Source: CAIVVT01 sp963838205 (GTDB lineage: Bacteria > Acidobacteriota > Terriglobia > Bryobacterales > Bryobacteraceae). From it: DNA of 64,000 bases. The DNA is taken from the NCBI GenBank assembly GCA_963838205.1, contig CAWIQF010000007.1, positions 1 to 64,000 on the forward strand, written 5' to 3'. The position numbers and the translations under genes are program-made. The notes beneath the pieces were generated by a model that ran no database searches, was not told the origin of the DNA, and saw only the letters and a list, made by a program, of their open reading frames with translations. Positions 44,446 to 53,746 of this stretch are shown here, in pieces; position 1 is the first letter of the stretch, and each line of letters begins with the position of its first letter.

Positions 44446-44726
44446 TACAGGAAAAGAACGAAAAGCAGGAGCGCGCCGCCGTAAAGCAGAAACTCCCGGC
44501 GCTTGCGTTTCAATTGCTTTGAGGCCCGGGCCGCTTTGAGCATGTGGGCCGCGGAGGTCTCGTCCTGCGCCACCGCTTCGGGAAGATGATAACGGAAGCG
44601 AAGAAAGCGATGCTGGCACGCGTCGCAGCGGTAGGGATAGAAGGCAATCAGGCTTGCCAGCCGCTCCGCCACACGCTTGCGATGAGAACGGTGTGCATGA
44701 TCGGCCTTACACTTTGGGCAATACAT
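44403..44726 (-). CDS. Small zinc-ribbon membrane protein
   Basis: 107 residues. Two CxxC pairs (MYCPKC at 3-6 and RCDACQHRF at about 34-37) form a probable zinc ribbon. A basic region is followed by one C-terminal transmembrane helix (about 81-96, FLLYGGALLLFVLFLYY). The ribbon would face the cytoplasm. Function unknown. The convergent 43-base overlap with the TPR gene means their 3' ends are antisense to each other. Confidence 0.75.
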   Translation of the reverse strand: MYCPKCKADHAHRSHRKRVAERLASLIAFYPYRCDACQHRFLRFRYHLPEAVAQDETSAAHMLKAARASKQLKRKRREFLLYGGALLLFVLFLYYVTRERPPASDGS

Positions 44727-44825
44727 CGGATTCGCCTATTCAACACTGATCTTCGATCAAGATCTCAGATACCACTCAAGGTTGTATCCAACCAATGAAA
44801 GTGAGTGGAGGAAACTAAGACAGTT

Positions 44826-45698
44826 TCAGAACGGCCACCAGCTTCTAGCGGACTGCGTCAGGACCTGTTTTCCTCCGGGCAGGGACAGACCCTCCACGAC
44901 GGCGTGGGGGTTCTCATAGAAGAGAAACTCCGCTGCGTCCTGGCCATATAGCGATTGAACGACCGCGTAAGCTTCGTCCAGGCGGGGATGACGGTTCGCC
45001 GGATCGTGCGCGTCACTGGCGACGATGTGGACCAGTCCACGCGCCAGTAGTTTCCCTGCCGCGGATTTGGCCGAACGGCCGAAACCGCCGGTAATCGAGC
45101 GCGCGGTCACCTGCACCAGGCACCCCTGTTCCACCCAGGCCTCTACGCGGCTCAGCTTCCGCTGCAGAATGGGGTTGCGCTCGGGATGAGTCACTATGGG
45201 TACGATGCGGGCATCGAGGAGCCGGTTGAAGACACTTTCGGTGTGACGCCCAACACTGGAATCCGGGCACTCTACTAGCAAATACTGCTTACCGTTGATC
45301 GTGTACTTGGAGGGTTGGTCCAGCAGGACGTCGATGTTATCGAAACTAAGATGAAAATCGCAGCCGCGGAGGAGTCTGGGATTGCCGCCGCTGTGAGCTA
45401 TCAGTTCCAGGATCCGCGCCTCGATCAATTCCTGTTGGTAGGAGTACTCAGCGTTGGAGTGCGGCGTCGCGACAATCACGGCCGTACCGTGCTCGCTGGC
45501 GGAACGAAGCATGGCAAGGCTGTCTTCGATGCTGGCAGACCCGTCATCCAACCCCCACAGCACATGACTATGAACGTCAATCAGGCCGGTGGGAGATAGG
45601 GGTTCAACCACCGGGGTGGAGATCTCCGCGGGCACAGATTGGAGTTGAACCCGGATGTGCCACTCGCGACGTTCCTTCCAAGCGATCTCTACTTGCAT
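44826..45698 (-). CDS. CpsB/CapC-type tyrosine-protein phosphatase (PHP family)
   Basis: 290 residues. Metal-binding motifs of the polymerase-and-histidinol-phosphatase fold are visible: IDVHSHVLWGLDDGSAS, VATPHSN, the middle His/Glu residues in CDFHLSF, IVTHPERNP and VASDAHDPANRHPRL. Enzymes of this type dephosphorylate the tyrosine-rich tail of Wzc/CpsD kinases and so regulate capsule or EPS export. The matching Wzc kinase with a C-terminal Tyr cluster is at 61566. It lies at the promoter-distal end of the EPS locus, separated by a 253-base gap. Confidence 0.9.
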   Translation of the reverse strand: MQVEIAWKERREWHIRVQLQSVPAEISTPVVEPLSPTGLIDVHSHVLWGLDDGSASIEDSLAMLRSASEHGTAVIVATPHSNAEYSYQQELIEARILELIAHSGGNPRLLRGCDFHLSFDNIDVLLDQPSKYTINGKQYLLVECPDSSVGRHTESVFNRLLDARIVPIVTHPERNPILQRKLSRVEAWVEQGCLVQVTARSITGGFGRSAKSAAGKLLARGLVHIVASDAHDPANRHPRLDEAYAVVQSLYGQDAAEFLFYENPHAVVEGLSLPGGKQVLTQSARSWWPF

Positions 45699-45951
45699 GT
45701 ACTACGACTCTTCCAGTCCGGCCATTATTCCCGCCCCGATGATGGCACAGGTCGAAGTGTGTCTCACGTCCCTCTGTGTTAAGCCGCAAAGGTCAAGGCA
45801 GGCTTCAGTCCACTGCATCGAAGGGTCCCATCAAACATAAGAAAACCGGCGCATCCGACCGCAGTTTCCGATAACTGGTGAAATTCACAACTCCCTAAAG
45901 GCTAGCTCGGGTTTCGCAGCGACAATTTGTAATGGAGAATCAGCCGCCGAC
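45699..45951. other. Intergenic region between the WecA-like fusion and phosphatase genes
   Basis: 253 bases without a gene. It could carry a separate promoter for the phosphatase. No hairpin with a U-tract is evident. Confidence 0.4.
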
Positions 45952-47751
45952 TCAGCCGCTCGCCGATAGCGCCGCAATCGAGTCTTCGCGCCATGTGCTC
46001 ATCCCGATTTCGATTTGTTCGATTGGCACGCCAGCCTTGCGGCACTGTTCCAGTATGCGTCGATGATCATCCGTGAGCCTCTCTCCGGAAGGCACAACCA
46101 GAAGATCGGCGCGCAGTTTACGAAGAAGAGCAAGTGCGTCTTCACCGGCATAGTGCACGGTGACACCGTGAATATGCAAGCGATCGGCGGCCGGGTCCGG
46201 ATCAATAACGGCTACAGGAGCGGCATTCATAGGTCCGCTTCGTTGCAGCACAAGGACGGTGAGCGCAGTAGCTCCATTGGCGCCCAGTACGGCCGCCCTC
46301 CGCGCGCCTACCGGCATGGCCAGAGTCTGCCAAAGGAGCCGCATCGACAACCTAAGGCCTGCAGCAAAGGCGAGCACCAGAAAAGCGTAGAGCAGAATGA
46401 CACCTCGCGAGTAGTCGCGTATACCCAAGAGCCAAAGCGCAAAGACCGCGGCGGCGGACCCTGCAATTGAACAGCGACCGAGAGCGTAGAGATCGTGTGC
46501 ACCGAACCATCTCCAACCTGAGTCGAAAGTGCGAAAGCCTATGGAAGCGAGCGCGTAGCAGCCCATGACAATAGGCAGGGAGAAAAGGAACTGGTGTAAC
46601 GGCGGGCCAAGAAACGCGTTTTCCCATCGAATGAGAAACGCCCCCAACAATGCGACACCCGCGAGAAGCGTATCGACGACGAGAGTAACTCCAGCTCGCA
46701 GGTTGGGGGTGAATCTACGGATCCACCTAGCCCGGAGCGGGGCAGTTTCAGGTATGACGTAGGCTGGAAGACTGGCTAGAAAAATCCCGAATACGCTGAC
46801 ACCGCTGATCAGCAGGACCGATATGGCAAGAACTCCAATGGGCATCGAGTAGGTCAACAGACCAGCTGAGGCGCCTAGCGCGGCGAGCAGCCATAGCAAC
46901 CAAACCGCCTTTCGTTCGGTCAAACCTAATGACACTAAACGGTGGGAGCTATGGTCACGGCCTCCCACAGAGATCGGCCTGCCGGCGCTGCGGCGTAGCA
47001 CCGAGACCAGAAGAGTGTCGAAAATAGGGTAAAGGAAGGTCAGGGCAGGATAAAAGAGTGTTGAAACGAACACGCGCGTGTGTGGCACCGGGCTGGCTAT
47101 CGCGAGTGCCCCGAGGGTAAAACCAATAAACATGCTCCCGCAGTCACCCATGAAGATCCTGGCGGGTTTGCGATTGAAGATCAAGAAGCCGAGGACCGAC
47201 CCCGCAAGGATCACCAGTAATAGTGCTCCTCCTGCTTCATGATTCCGGAGAGCTAGAACGAACCGAGAACAGCATATGATCACGGCCACGCCGGCGCACA
47301 GTCCGTCCATGTTGTCGATGAGGTTGAACGCGTTCGTAATGCCGGCGATCCACAGGAAAGTTATGGCGAGATTTGCCCATTCCCAAGGAGTGGCCCGAAA
47401 GACAACGCCGTTCGCAATGACGATAACGACGGCAACCGATTGGCCAGCGAACTTGACCAAGGGACGCAATTGCACACGATCGTCGAGAAAGCCTAACAGC
47501 GAGATGAACGCTCCGCCCACGGCGACAATCCGGTAGTGGTCCGAAGCGAAGCAAAGATAGCAGCAGGCAGAGGCGATCAATATCGCCAGACCACCAGTGT
47601 TCGGAGTCGCTTTTCCGTGCCATCGGTCAGATCTGGGCTGGGCCACGAGCCGCAGTCGTAAGCTCCAACGAACGAGCAGATAGGTTAGTCCGCAGCTCAA
47701 GAGTACCGCGGAAAGAAAGGCCAAGGCTTGGGTCGTCGAACGTAGAATCAT
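45952..47751 (-). CDS. WecA/MraY-type priming transferase fused to a CapD-type N-terminal region
   Basis: 599 residues. The N-terminal half (1-about 325) is a polytopic undecaprenyl-phosphate GlcNAc-1-phosphate transferase: FLDDRVQLRP, NAFNLIDNMDGLCAG, FMGDCGSMFIG and GGRDHSSHRLV cover the Mg-binding Asp and His motifs of the MraY/WecA family. The C-terminal half (about 340-599) has four more membrane helices and a nucleotide-binding-like fold (AAVLGANGATALTVLVL), matching the N-terminal region of CapD/WbaP-type proteins, without their dehydratase or transferase domain. It would prime EPS synthesis. ATG at 47751 shares a base with the epimerase stop (TAATG). Confidence 0.87.
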   Translation of the reverse strand: MILRSTTQALAFLSAVLLSCGLTYLLVRWSLRLRLVAQPRSDRWHGKATPNTGGLAILIASACCYLCFASDHYRIVAVGGAFISLLGFLDDRVQLRPLVKFAGQSVAVVIVIANGVVFRATPWEWANLAITFLWIAGITNAFNLIDNMDGLCAGVAVIICCSRFVLALRNHEAGGALLLVILAGSVLGFLIFNRKPARIFMGDCGSMFIGFTLGALAIASPVPHTRVFVSTLFYPALTFLYPIFDTLLVSVLRRSAGRPISVGGRDHSSHRLVSLGLTERKAVWLLWLLAALGASAGLLTYSMPIGVLAISVLLISGVSVFGIFLASLPAYVIPETAPLRARWIRRFTPNLRAGVTLVVDTLLAGVALLGAFLIRWENAFLGPPLHQFLFSLPIVMGCYALASIGFRTFDSGWRWFGAHDLYALGRCSIAGSAAAVFALWLLGIRDYSRGVILLYAFLVLAFAAGLRLSMRLLWQTLAMPVGARRAAVLGANGATALTVLVLQRSGPMNAAPVAVIDPDPAADRLHIHGVTVHYAGEDALALLRKLRADLLVVPSGERLTDDHRRILEQCRKAGVPIEQIEIGMSTWREDSIAALSASG

Positions 47752-48776
47752 TACGCAGGCTGTGGCACCGGAGATGGAAACCGGCCTCTCAATTGGTTGG
47801 CTGAAGCCTCGACCGTGTGGGTGCGCATTTCATTTGCCACAACATCGATGACGGTTTCGAGCGGAGTTGTCGGGCGGTAGCCGATGAGGCGTTCGAGTTT
47901 AACCAGTGAGGGAACGCGGCGAAACATATCCTCAAAACCCTGTCCGTAGACTTCTTCATATGGCACACGAATGATCTCGGATTGCGAGTGCAGTCGGCCG
48001 CGGACAAGACTTGCCAAGGCGGCGATGCTGATTTCCTGGTCATTGCCGATATTGATGATCTCTCCGACCACACCATCCTCTTTGGCGATGCGGATCAATG
48101 CTTCCACTGCGTCTAGAACGTAACCGAAGCACCGGCTCTGGGTGCCATCTCCAAACACGGTGATCGGCTCGTTCTGAAGCGCTTGACGGATGAAGTTTGG
48201 CAAGACCATGCCATAGCGCCCAGTTTGTCGAGGGCCAACGGTATTGAACAGTCGGACAATAGTGACTGGAACATGCTTCTCATTAAAATAGGCGAGGCCC
48301 AGAAACTCATCGAGAGCCTTCGAGCAGGCATAGCTCCATCGTCCTTTACTCGTAGGCCCCATGACCAGATCGCCATCCTCTGAGAACGGCACCTTTACGC
48401 TTTTGCCGTACACTTCGGAGGTCGAGGCGATTACGACTCGCTTTCGTTTCTTGGCGACAGCGCGCAGAACTACCTCAGTACCGTGGACATTCGTTTCGAT
48501 GGTGCGAACTGGACTGTCAACAATGAGCCGCACGCCAACGGCAGCGGCCAGGTGGAATACAACATCGCAGCAGTCAACAAGTTCCGCGACCAACGGCGCG
48601 TTAAACACGGTGTCGATGGTGTACTCGAACTTTGGAAGACCTTTTAAGTGGGCGACGTTCTCAAAGGATCCGGTAGAGAGGTCGTCCAGCACAGAAACCG
48701 ACCAGCCCTCATGGAGACAACGCTCCGCCAGATGAGAGCCAATAAAGCCGGCACCTCCGGTGATGAGTACGTTCAT
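47751..48776 (-). CDS. NAD-dependent nucleotide-sugar epimerase/dehydratase
   Basis: 341 residues, extended SDR family. NVLITGGAGFIGSHLAE is the NAD-binding glycine motif, SEVYGKSVKVPF and YACSKALDEFL provide the Ser-Tyr-Lys catalytic set, and VRLFNTVGPRQTGRYGMVLPNFI is typical of UDP-glucuronate decarboxylase/epimerase-like members. It makes a nucleotide-sugar precursor for the polysaccharide. The stop overlaps the next gene's start by one base. The exact reaction (4-epimerase, decarboxylase or dehydratase) is not resolvable. Confidence 0.88.
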   Translation of the reverse strand: MNVLITGGAGFIGSHLAERCLHEGWSVSVLDDLSTGSFENVAHLKGLPKFEYTIDTVFNAPLVAELVDCCDVVFHLAAAVGVRLIVDSPVRTIETNVHGTEVVLRAVAKKRKRVVIASTSEVYGKSVKVPFSEDGDLVMGPTSKGRWSYACSKALDEFLGLAYFNEKHVPVTIVRLFNTVGPRQTGRYGMVLPNFIRQALQNEPITVFGDGTQSRCFGYVLDAVEALIRIAKEDGVVGEIINIGNDQEISIAALASLVRGRLHSQSEIIRVPYEEVYGQGFEDMFRRVPSLVKLERLIGYRPTTPLETVIDVVANEMRTHTVEASANQLRGRFPSPVPQPA

Positions 48777-48787
48777 AACTGTGTCCT

Positions 48788-49996
48788 TTAGGCGTGCGTT
48801 GAGACAGTTTGCCAGGCGGTTTGAAGATGAGGCAGCTTACGCGCCAGCAACTCTCGATAGAGAGAGTCCAGGTTGGAGAGCAGTGCTTCCTTTCGGTAAT
48901 GAGCCGAGGCAAAGAGGCGAGCCGACTGACCCATTTCGACAACTCGCTCCGGAGCACGAGCGAACTCGGTGAGAGCGCGGGCAAAGGTGTCAGGATGGGG
49001 CTCAGCGAGCACGGCATTATCAAACCACGCCGCGCCAGGTGTGAGGTTGTGAGCTTTGCCACAAGTCATGTCTACCACTCCGCCTACGGCCGTAGAAAGG
49101 AACGGCCGGCCGGCGGCCATTCCCTGAATAAGCGCGACGGGGGTTCCTTCGTTGCGGGAAGTTTGGACGACAACATCGCATTCCGCCAGGAGCGGGGTGA
49201 TGTCATGTTGCCAGCCATGCCAAACCAACTGAGGCGCAAGAAGGGGCAGGGCGGCTTCAATCAGGTGCCGGTCGGGACCATCGCCAGCAAGATGAAACTC
49301 GAATTGGTGGTTGCTCTTCCGGACAGAGGCCGCGGTTTCGAGCAAGAGTCTAACATTCTTGACCTCCACGAGCCGACCGAACCAGCCCACGCGGATCGTA
49401 CTGCTCGGCGAAGGTAGGGGCAGTTGAAAGAAAGGAGCGAGGTCCAGCCCGAGCGGTACCAAACGAAACTTGGACCGTGGAGCGATACACAGTTCGTACG
49501 ACAACTCCGTTAATTGTTGGCGAGAAATAACGCAAATAGCATCGGTCCGCCGGGCGAGTAAGCGTTCGATGGCGAGAAAGATGGCACTCACGGCAGGAGA
49601 GAAGTAATGGCGCAGGCTGTTGCCGTGGAAGGTGTGGATGATGACTGGTACGCCTGCCAGAATGGCAGCGGTACGACCGAGACAGCCGGCCATGGCGGTG
49701 TGAGTGTGCACAATGGCGGGGCGTTCGTTGCGGATGGCGCGCCAAAGCTGCCAAAGCGCCTGCAGATTGCGGACCGGAGACACAGAGCGAGAGAGCGTTG
49801 AAACGCGGCGGATCGGGGCAGACGGATCGAGCAGGTAGCTCATATCGCCTTCGCCATCTTCGCAATCGCCGGCCACCAAGACGCAGTGGTATCCTAGCGC
49901 TGGCAGTTCGCGCGTAAGGAGGCTCGTCTGAATGGCAGGACCACCGATGTTGAGACGGGTGACGATACGAACAATCTTCAGAAGGTCGTTGGACAT
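48788..49996 (-). CDS. Glycosyltransferase family 4
   Basis: 402 residues from the ATG at 49996, which shares a base with the CapK-like stop (TGATG). Features are IVTRLNIGGPAIQTSLLTREL at the N-terminal donor-acceptor cleft (shown as two parts), IVHTHTAMAGCLGR, VGWFGRLVEVKNVRLLLE, and EGTPVALIQGMAAGRPFLST with the EX7E-type signature of GT-B GT4 enzymes. It adds a sugar to the lipid-linked EPS repeat unit on the cytoplasmic side. Eleven bases separate it from the epimerase. Confidence 0.9.
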   Translation of the reverse strand: MSNDLLKIVRIVTRLNIGGPAIQTSLLTRELPALGYHCVLVAGDCEDGEGDMSYLLDPSAPIRRVSTLSRSVSPVRNLQALWQLWRAIRNERPAIVHTHTAMAGCLGRTAAILAGVPVIIHTFHGNSLRHYFSPAVSAIFLAIERLLARRTDAICVISRQQLTELSYELCIAPRSKFRLVPLGLDLAPFFQLPLPSPSSTIRVGWFGRLVEVKNVRLLLETAASVRKSNHQFEFHLAGDGPDRHLIEAALPLLAPQLVWHGWQHDITPLLAECDVVVQTSRNEGTPVALIQGMAAGRPFLSTAVGGVVDMTCGKAHNLTPGAAWFDNAVLAEPHPDTFARALTEFARAPERVVEMGQSARLFASAHYRKEALLSNLDSLYRELLARKLPHLQTAWQTVSTHA

Positions 49997-51399
49997 CACG
50001 TTTGGTCAGCGGCGGCCGGTATTTTGACGACTGTGTGCTTACCGCTTCGCGTGCGAGGAATGTCATCCACAAAATGGAACACGACAGGTACTTCACCGAT
50101 ACGTTCATGAACCTTGTGCAAGAACGTGTTCTTGTCCTTAACCGCAAATGCCTGTGAATCGGCTACCAGATATACTTGCAGGGCGCTGTCGGACATCTCG
50201 ACCTGGAATTTCAGCACGGTGCTGACGCCCTTTACGCAATCGCCGATTTGCGAACAGAAAAGCTTCCCTCGCTCGGGCACCTCAATATAGTCAGTGGCTC
50301 TGCCCTGGATCGAATCCACAATCGGCGTTTTCCATCCGCAAGAACACCGACGCTGCTGAGACATCTTGATCCGGTCGCCGATGCGATAGCGAATAATCGG
50401 CGTGCCGGTCGCAAAGAATGGCGTAACTAGGATTTCGCCTTCATCCGCGGGACGTCCGTTCTCATCCACAACCTCGATGACACCAGTGGACAAGTCCAGG
50501 TGGAGATTCCCAGCAGGGCACTCCACTATGAAGGGAGTTCCTTCCGCCGCGCAATACTGGTTTCGGACTTTACAAGCAAATACTCCTTCCATCACTTCGC
50601 GCTGATCCGGAGTCAGGGTTTCACTGGTAACAAAGATCGCCTTGGGCCTGAAGGGTAAGAGAATCCCGCTGGACCTAATAAACCGCGCCATTTCGGCTAT
50701 GGCTGAGGGGAATCCCGAAAGGAACGATGGCTTGAAACGACAGAGGTCTTGAGCATAGGCGCCGAGCCGATCCCGGCTCATGTGAAAAGTGCTGTAATAT
50801 CGGATTCTGTACAACCAGTCATTGCGCCAGAAACGTCCTGCCCGTGCATCGGCGTCCCAGACCAAATTGCGCCCGGAGAACCAGGCGACCTTGGCGCATC
50901 CAAGACGGAACCCGTGCATTTCCCAAAAGAGATCCAGGATGGCAAATCGCTGCTGAAGGTCCTGCTTGCGACTGTATACCGTAATTCCGCTGCCGGTTGT
51001 CCCGCCAGTGAAGCACGGGACTAGCTTGCTTTTCTCGCCAACGACTATTTGGTCGATATTACCCTGCAACTCGGCTTTCTCTAGAATGGGGATATCGTTG
51101 AGTACAAGCCGGGGCGTTGGCGAGAGTCTGGTTCGATAGAAGGGAGAATTCTCGGCGGCATATCGGAGAAGCCAGTCCAGCCTCTTCTGTTGCAACTCCA
51201 TCAATTCCTCAAGGCTTAAGCGCCGCCACTCTCGATAGCGCCTTTGCCAGAGAGCGTACTCTCCCATCCGGCGCGACAACTGCAGGCGCGTACTGCCGGC
51301 GGTCACTGCGGCGTCTCTAATCGCCGGCGGAAACAGTTCCAACACTCGATTCAACAAGGTTCCTCTGGGGATTCGTTCTGTGACTCGCCAAGTACTCAA
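49996..51399 (-). CDS. CapK/phenylacetate-CoA ligase-like adenylate-forming enzyme
   Basis: 467 residues. The AMP-binding P-loop CFTGGTTGSGITVYSRK, RYRIGDRIKM and the C-terminal FHFVDDIPRTRSGKHTVVKI with its Lys are typical of the CapK/PaaK branch of adenylating enzymes. In polysaccharide loci these are thought to activate an acid for transfer to a sugar. The N-terminus (1-27) is encoded inside the 3' end of the GT2-DUF362 gene, an 83-base overlap. The Met at 51267 would avoid it but would lose family-like sequence. The acid substrate is unknown. Confidence 0.85.
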   Translation of the reverse strand: MSTWRVTERIPRGTLLNRVLELFPPAIRDAAVTAGSTRLQLSRRMGEYALWQRRYREWRRLSLEELMELQQKRLDWLLRYAAENSPFYRTRLSPTPRLVLNDIPILEKAELQGNIDQIVVGEKSKLVPCFTGGTTGSGITVYSRKQDLQQRFAILDLFWEMHGFRLGCAKVAWFSGRNLVWDADARAGRFWRNDWLYRIRYYSTFHMSRDRLGAYAQDLCRFKPSFLSGFPSAIAEMARFIRSSGILLPFRPKAIFVTSETLTPDQREVMEGVFACKVRNQYCAAEGTPFIVECPAGNLHLDLSTGVIEVVDENGRPADEGEILVTPFFATGTPIIRYRIGDRIKMSQQRRCSCGWKTPIVDSIQGRATDYIEVPERGKLFCSQIGDCVKGVSTVLKFQVEMSDSALQVYLVADSQAFAVKDKNTFLHKVHERIGEVPVVFHFVDDIPRTRSGKHTVVKIPAAADQT

Positions 51400-53746
51400 T
51401 GTGACCGATCCACCCCCGTGGAGGGCGGAACAGCGGAATTACCTTCCCCGGGATGTCATCTGCCGTGGCGGGCGACCCGTTCAGAAGGAATTCAGCGGCG
51501 GCGGCAGGCGCAGAACTCAGTGGGAAGTCTTGCGCCAGAAATGCTTCCCGGATTAGCGGTATGAGGCCTGGGTCAAAGCCCATTAGAAGCGCTGCCCCAA
51601 GGTCAGCGAAACAGGGTTCGCTTGAAAGCACCAGCACGCCGTCTTTGCGGCTTCGGACATGGATGGGGCCGTCGCCCTCACCGGAGACGATACCTTCCAG
51701 AAGACAGCAGATCTTGCGGACCGGAGTTGTGGAAATACTGCCGTCGCGTTTACCGTATATCAGGCACTTGTTGATGTCCAGCGCCATGCGCCATGCCGTA
51801 TCGTTTCCGTGCCAACTCCCGCTAATGTCGATTTTGAGCACTAGGTCAAGAATCCTGCCAAGCGTTTTGTGTAGGATTCGCACGCTGTTGGGGCAGTCAA
51901 CCGTGGCGCGATTGCCCAGAGCGGCATAGAGGCGTGTCAGCAAAGTGGAGCGCCGGAATTCGTCATTACCGAGTTGCGCTGAACCGTGACGGTGATGCGC
52001 GAGGCACTCCTTCCGGCTGACAGCTCCGACGGCGCCTTTCAGTGCGCCTGTCATGGCCACCTTTCCGTGTGTCTTGAGCTTGGCCACGTGGAAGATCACA
52101 TCGCTGTCCACTACGTCCCGGTGGAGCTTATAGAGGTGGCTGCCTTTGCGATGGAAGATGTTGGTCGCATCGCTACCGTAATCCTCGACGCGGAAGTCTG
52201 AAAAGGCCCTTTCGGGTAGCGTATCGAGAAAACTGCTAGTGCCGAGGTCGAATGTGACTTCGTCTCGCGGATCCAATACACGAGCAGACGCTTTGGCACC
52301 GAGGGAAGTCACTCGCGATATATACAAGCGCAGGTCGCGAGGTCCCACTTCACAGCCCGCATGGCGCAGGTAGAACTGTCGCAAACAAATGGATCCATTT
52401 TGCTCAGTCAGCTTGTCCATCCTAGCCGACTGGACCGGCGCGTTGCCGAAGGTAACAAGAGATGCGTCTCCCGTTGCGATAATGATGTAATCCAGGACGA
52501 CGCGTATGACGGAGGGGTGGGTCAACATCGCGTCAAAAGCGTCACGGCTCTGCATCGGCCGTCGCTCCGTGACGAAGTTGACCAGGGTAAAGACTGTCTG
52601 GCCGCGCCTTATCCATTCGCCCAGAGGATTCCAGTCAGCCGTACCATAACGGGGTAAATCCAAGCGCATTTCGCGGAACAATTCCCGCACCATTCGGTAG
52701 ACAGGATTCGGCTTGGGCGACAGGTGTGCGAATGGATATTCCGGATAATGCTCGTCAGGCGAGAAAAAATACTCCGACTCGGGGTAGTGCAGTCCCCGAT
52801 CGGCGTTCCGTTTGATTCCCACCTGAACGGAGTCCGACGGAGTCGCTGCTTCGGGCATGCTACGCGTATTTGCCTGTGCACTCTTCGTGGCGCGTGCCAG
52901 GATGGATTGAAGGAGGAGTTCCGCACCGCTCTCCACTTCACTCTTAGAAGTGGAACACGTGAATCGGACGACCTGTCTCAACAATCCAACTGTAGCCAGT
53001 GTACGATAAATGACCTCTTTCATTCTAGTGACGGCAACCTCGCGCAACCGACACACCGTGCAGGTACGGTGAGAGTGGAGCTGGAGGATTTCCCGGTATT
53101 GTCGCAACGACATGAGCGTTTTACTCGCGTCGAGAGTTGTGAACCGGCTGTAGTACAGTAGCGGATCGTCGATAGAAGCGATATTGGGGCCGCCACCCAC
53201 GCGCAGCCACAACTCCATATCCTCGCAGCGAAGGAATTGGCCACTGTACGGATTGTCGCGGAACCATTCCAGTCGTCCCGTGACTGTGGGGTGGAACAAT
53301 TGGAGATATGAGAACTTGCGGCACAGGCGTACATGGCGAGTAATCCGGCGATCGATGATAGAATAGTCCGTGTCGATGAAGTAAGCGCCAGTGCCGACCA
53401 GGTCTACATCCGGATGAGCGTCGAGATACTCGACCTGCCTCCGGAGTCGAGCGGGATGCATGATGTCGTCTGCGTCCATTCGAGCCAGGTAGCGTCCGCG
53501 CGCCAATGCGGCTATCTGGTTCAGCCGCGGTGCCAAGCCCAGATTGCTGCAATCGTCCACCAGTCGCACGCGTTGTCCGTCCAAATATGGCCTCACAACC
53601 TTAACACTGCCATCGGTCGAACCGTCGTTAGCAAGCAACAGTTCGAAATCGGTGAACTCCTGTGCCAACACCGACTCGATGGCGTAGGCGATCGTTGACT
53701 CACTATTGAAGAATGGAATCGCGACCGTCACCATTGGTGCATTCAT
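51317..53746 (-). CDS. GT2 glycosyltransferase fused to a DUF362 domain
   Basis: 809 residues from the ATG at 53746, which overlaps the upstream stop (ATGA); an in-frame ATG at 53788 is less likely. Residues 1-about 250 are a GT2 (GT-A) glycosyltransferase with VAIPFFNSESTIAYAIESVL (exactly the family start), LANDGSTDGS and the metal-binding DADD in ARMDADDIMHP. After a linker (about 250-370), the rest matches DUF362: VVLDYIIIATGDASLVTFGNAPVQ in adjacent stretches, and DVIFHVAKLKTHGKVAMTGALKG, whose KLKTH and ALKG residues are the family hallmark. The frame is continuous, so the fusion is real in this sequence. The role of DUF362 here is unknown. It overlaps the CapK-like gene by 83 bases. 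Confidence 0.87.
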   Translation of the reverse strand: MNAPMVTVAIPFFNSESTIAYAIESVLAQEFTDFELLLANDGSTDGSVKVVRPYLDGQRVRLVDDCSNLGLAPRLNQIAALARGRYLARMDADDIMHPARLRRQVEYLDAHPDVDLVGTGAYFIDTDYSIIDRRITRHVRLCRKFSYLQLFHPTVTGRLEWFRDNPYSGQFLRCEDMELWLRVGGGPNIASIDDPLLYYSRFTTLDASKTLMSLRQYREILQLHSHRTCTVCRLREVAVTRMKEVIYRTLATVGLLRQVVRFTCSTSKSEVESGAELLLQSILARATKSAQANTRSMPEAATPSDSVQVGIKRNADRGLHYPESEYFFSPDEHYPEYPFAHLSPKPNPVYRMVRELFREMRLDLPRYGTADWNPLGEWIRRGQTVFTLVNFVTERRPMQSRDAFDAMLTHPSVIRVVLDYIIIATGDASLVTFGNAPVQSARMDKLTEQNGSICLRQFYLRHAGCEVGPRDLRLYISRVTSLGAKASARVLDPRDEVTFDLGTSSFLDTLPERAFSDFRVEDYGSDATNIFHRKGSHLYKLHRDVVDSDVIFHVAKLKTHGKVAMTGALKGAVGAVSRKECLAHHRHGSAQLGNDEFRRSTLLTRLYAALGNRATVDCPNSVRILHKTLGRILDLVLKIDISGSWHGNDTAWRMALDINKCLIYGKRDGSISTTPVRKICCLLEGIVSGEGDGPIHVRSRKDGVLVLSSEPCFADLGAALLMGFDPGLIPLIREAFLAQDFPLSSAPAAAAEFLLNGSPATADDIPGKVIPLFRPPRGWIGHIEYLASHRTNPQRNLVESSVGTVSAGD

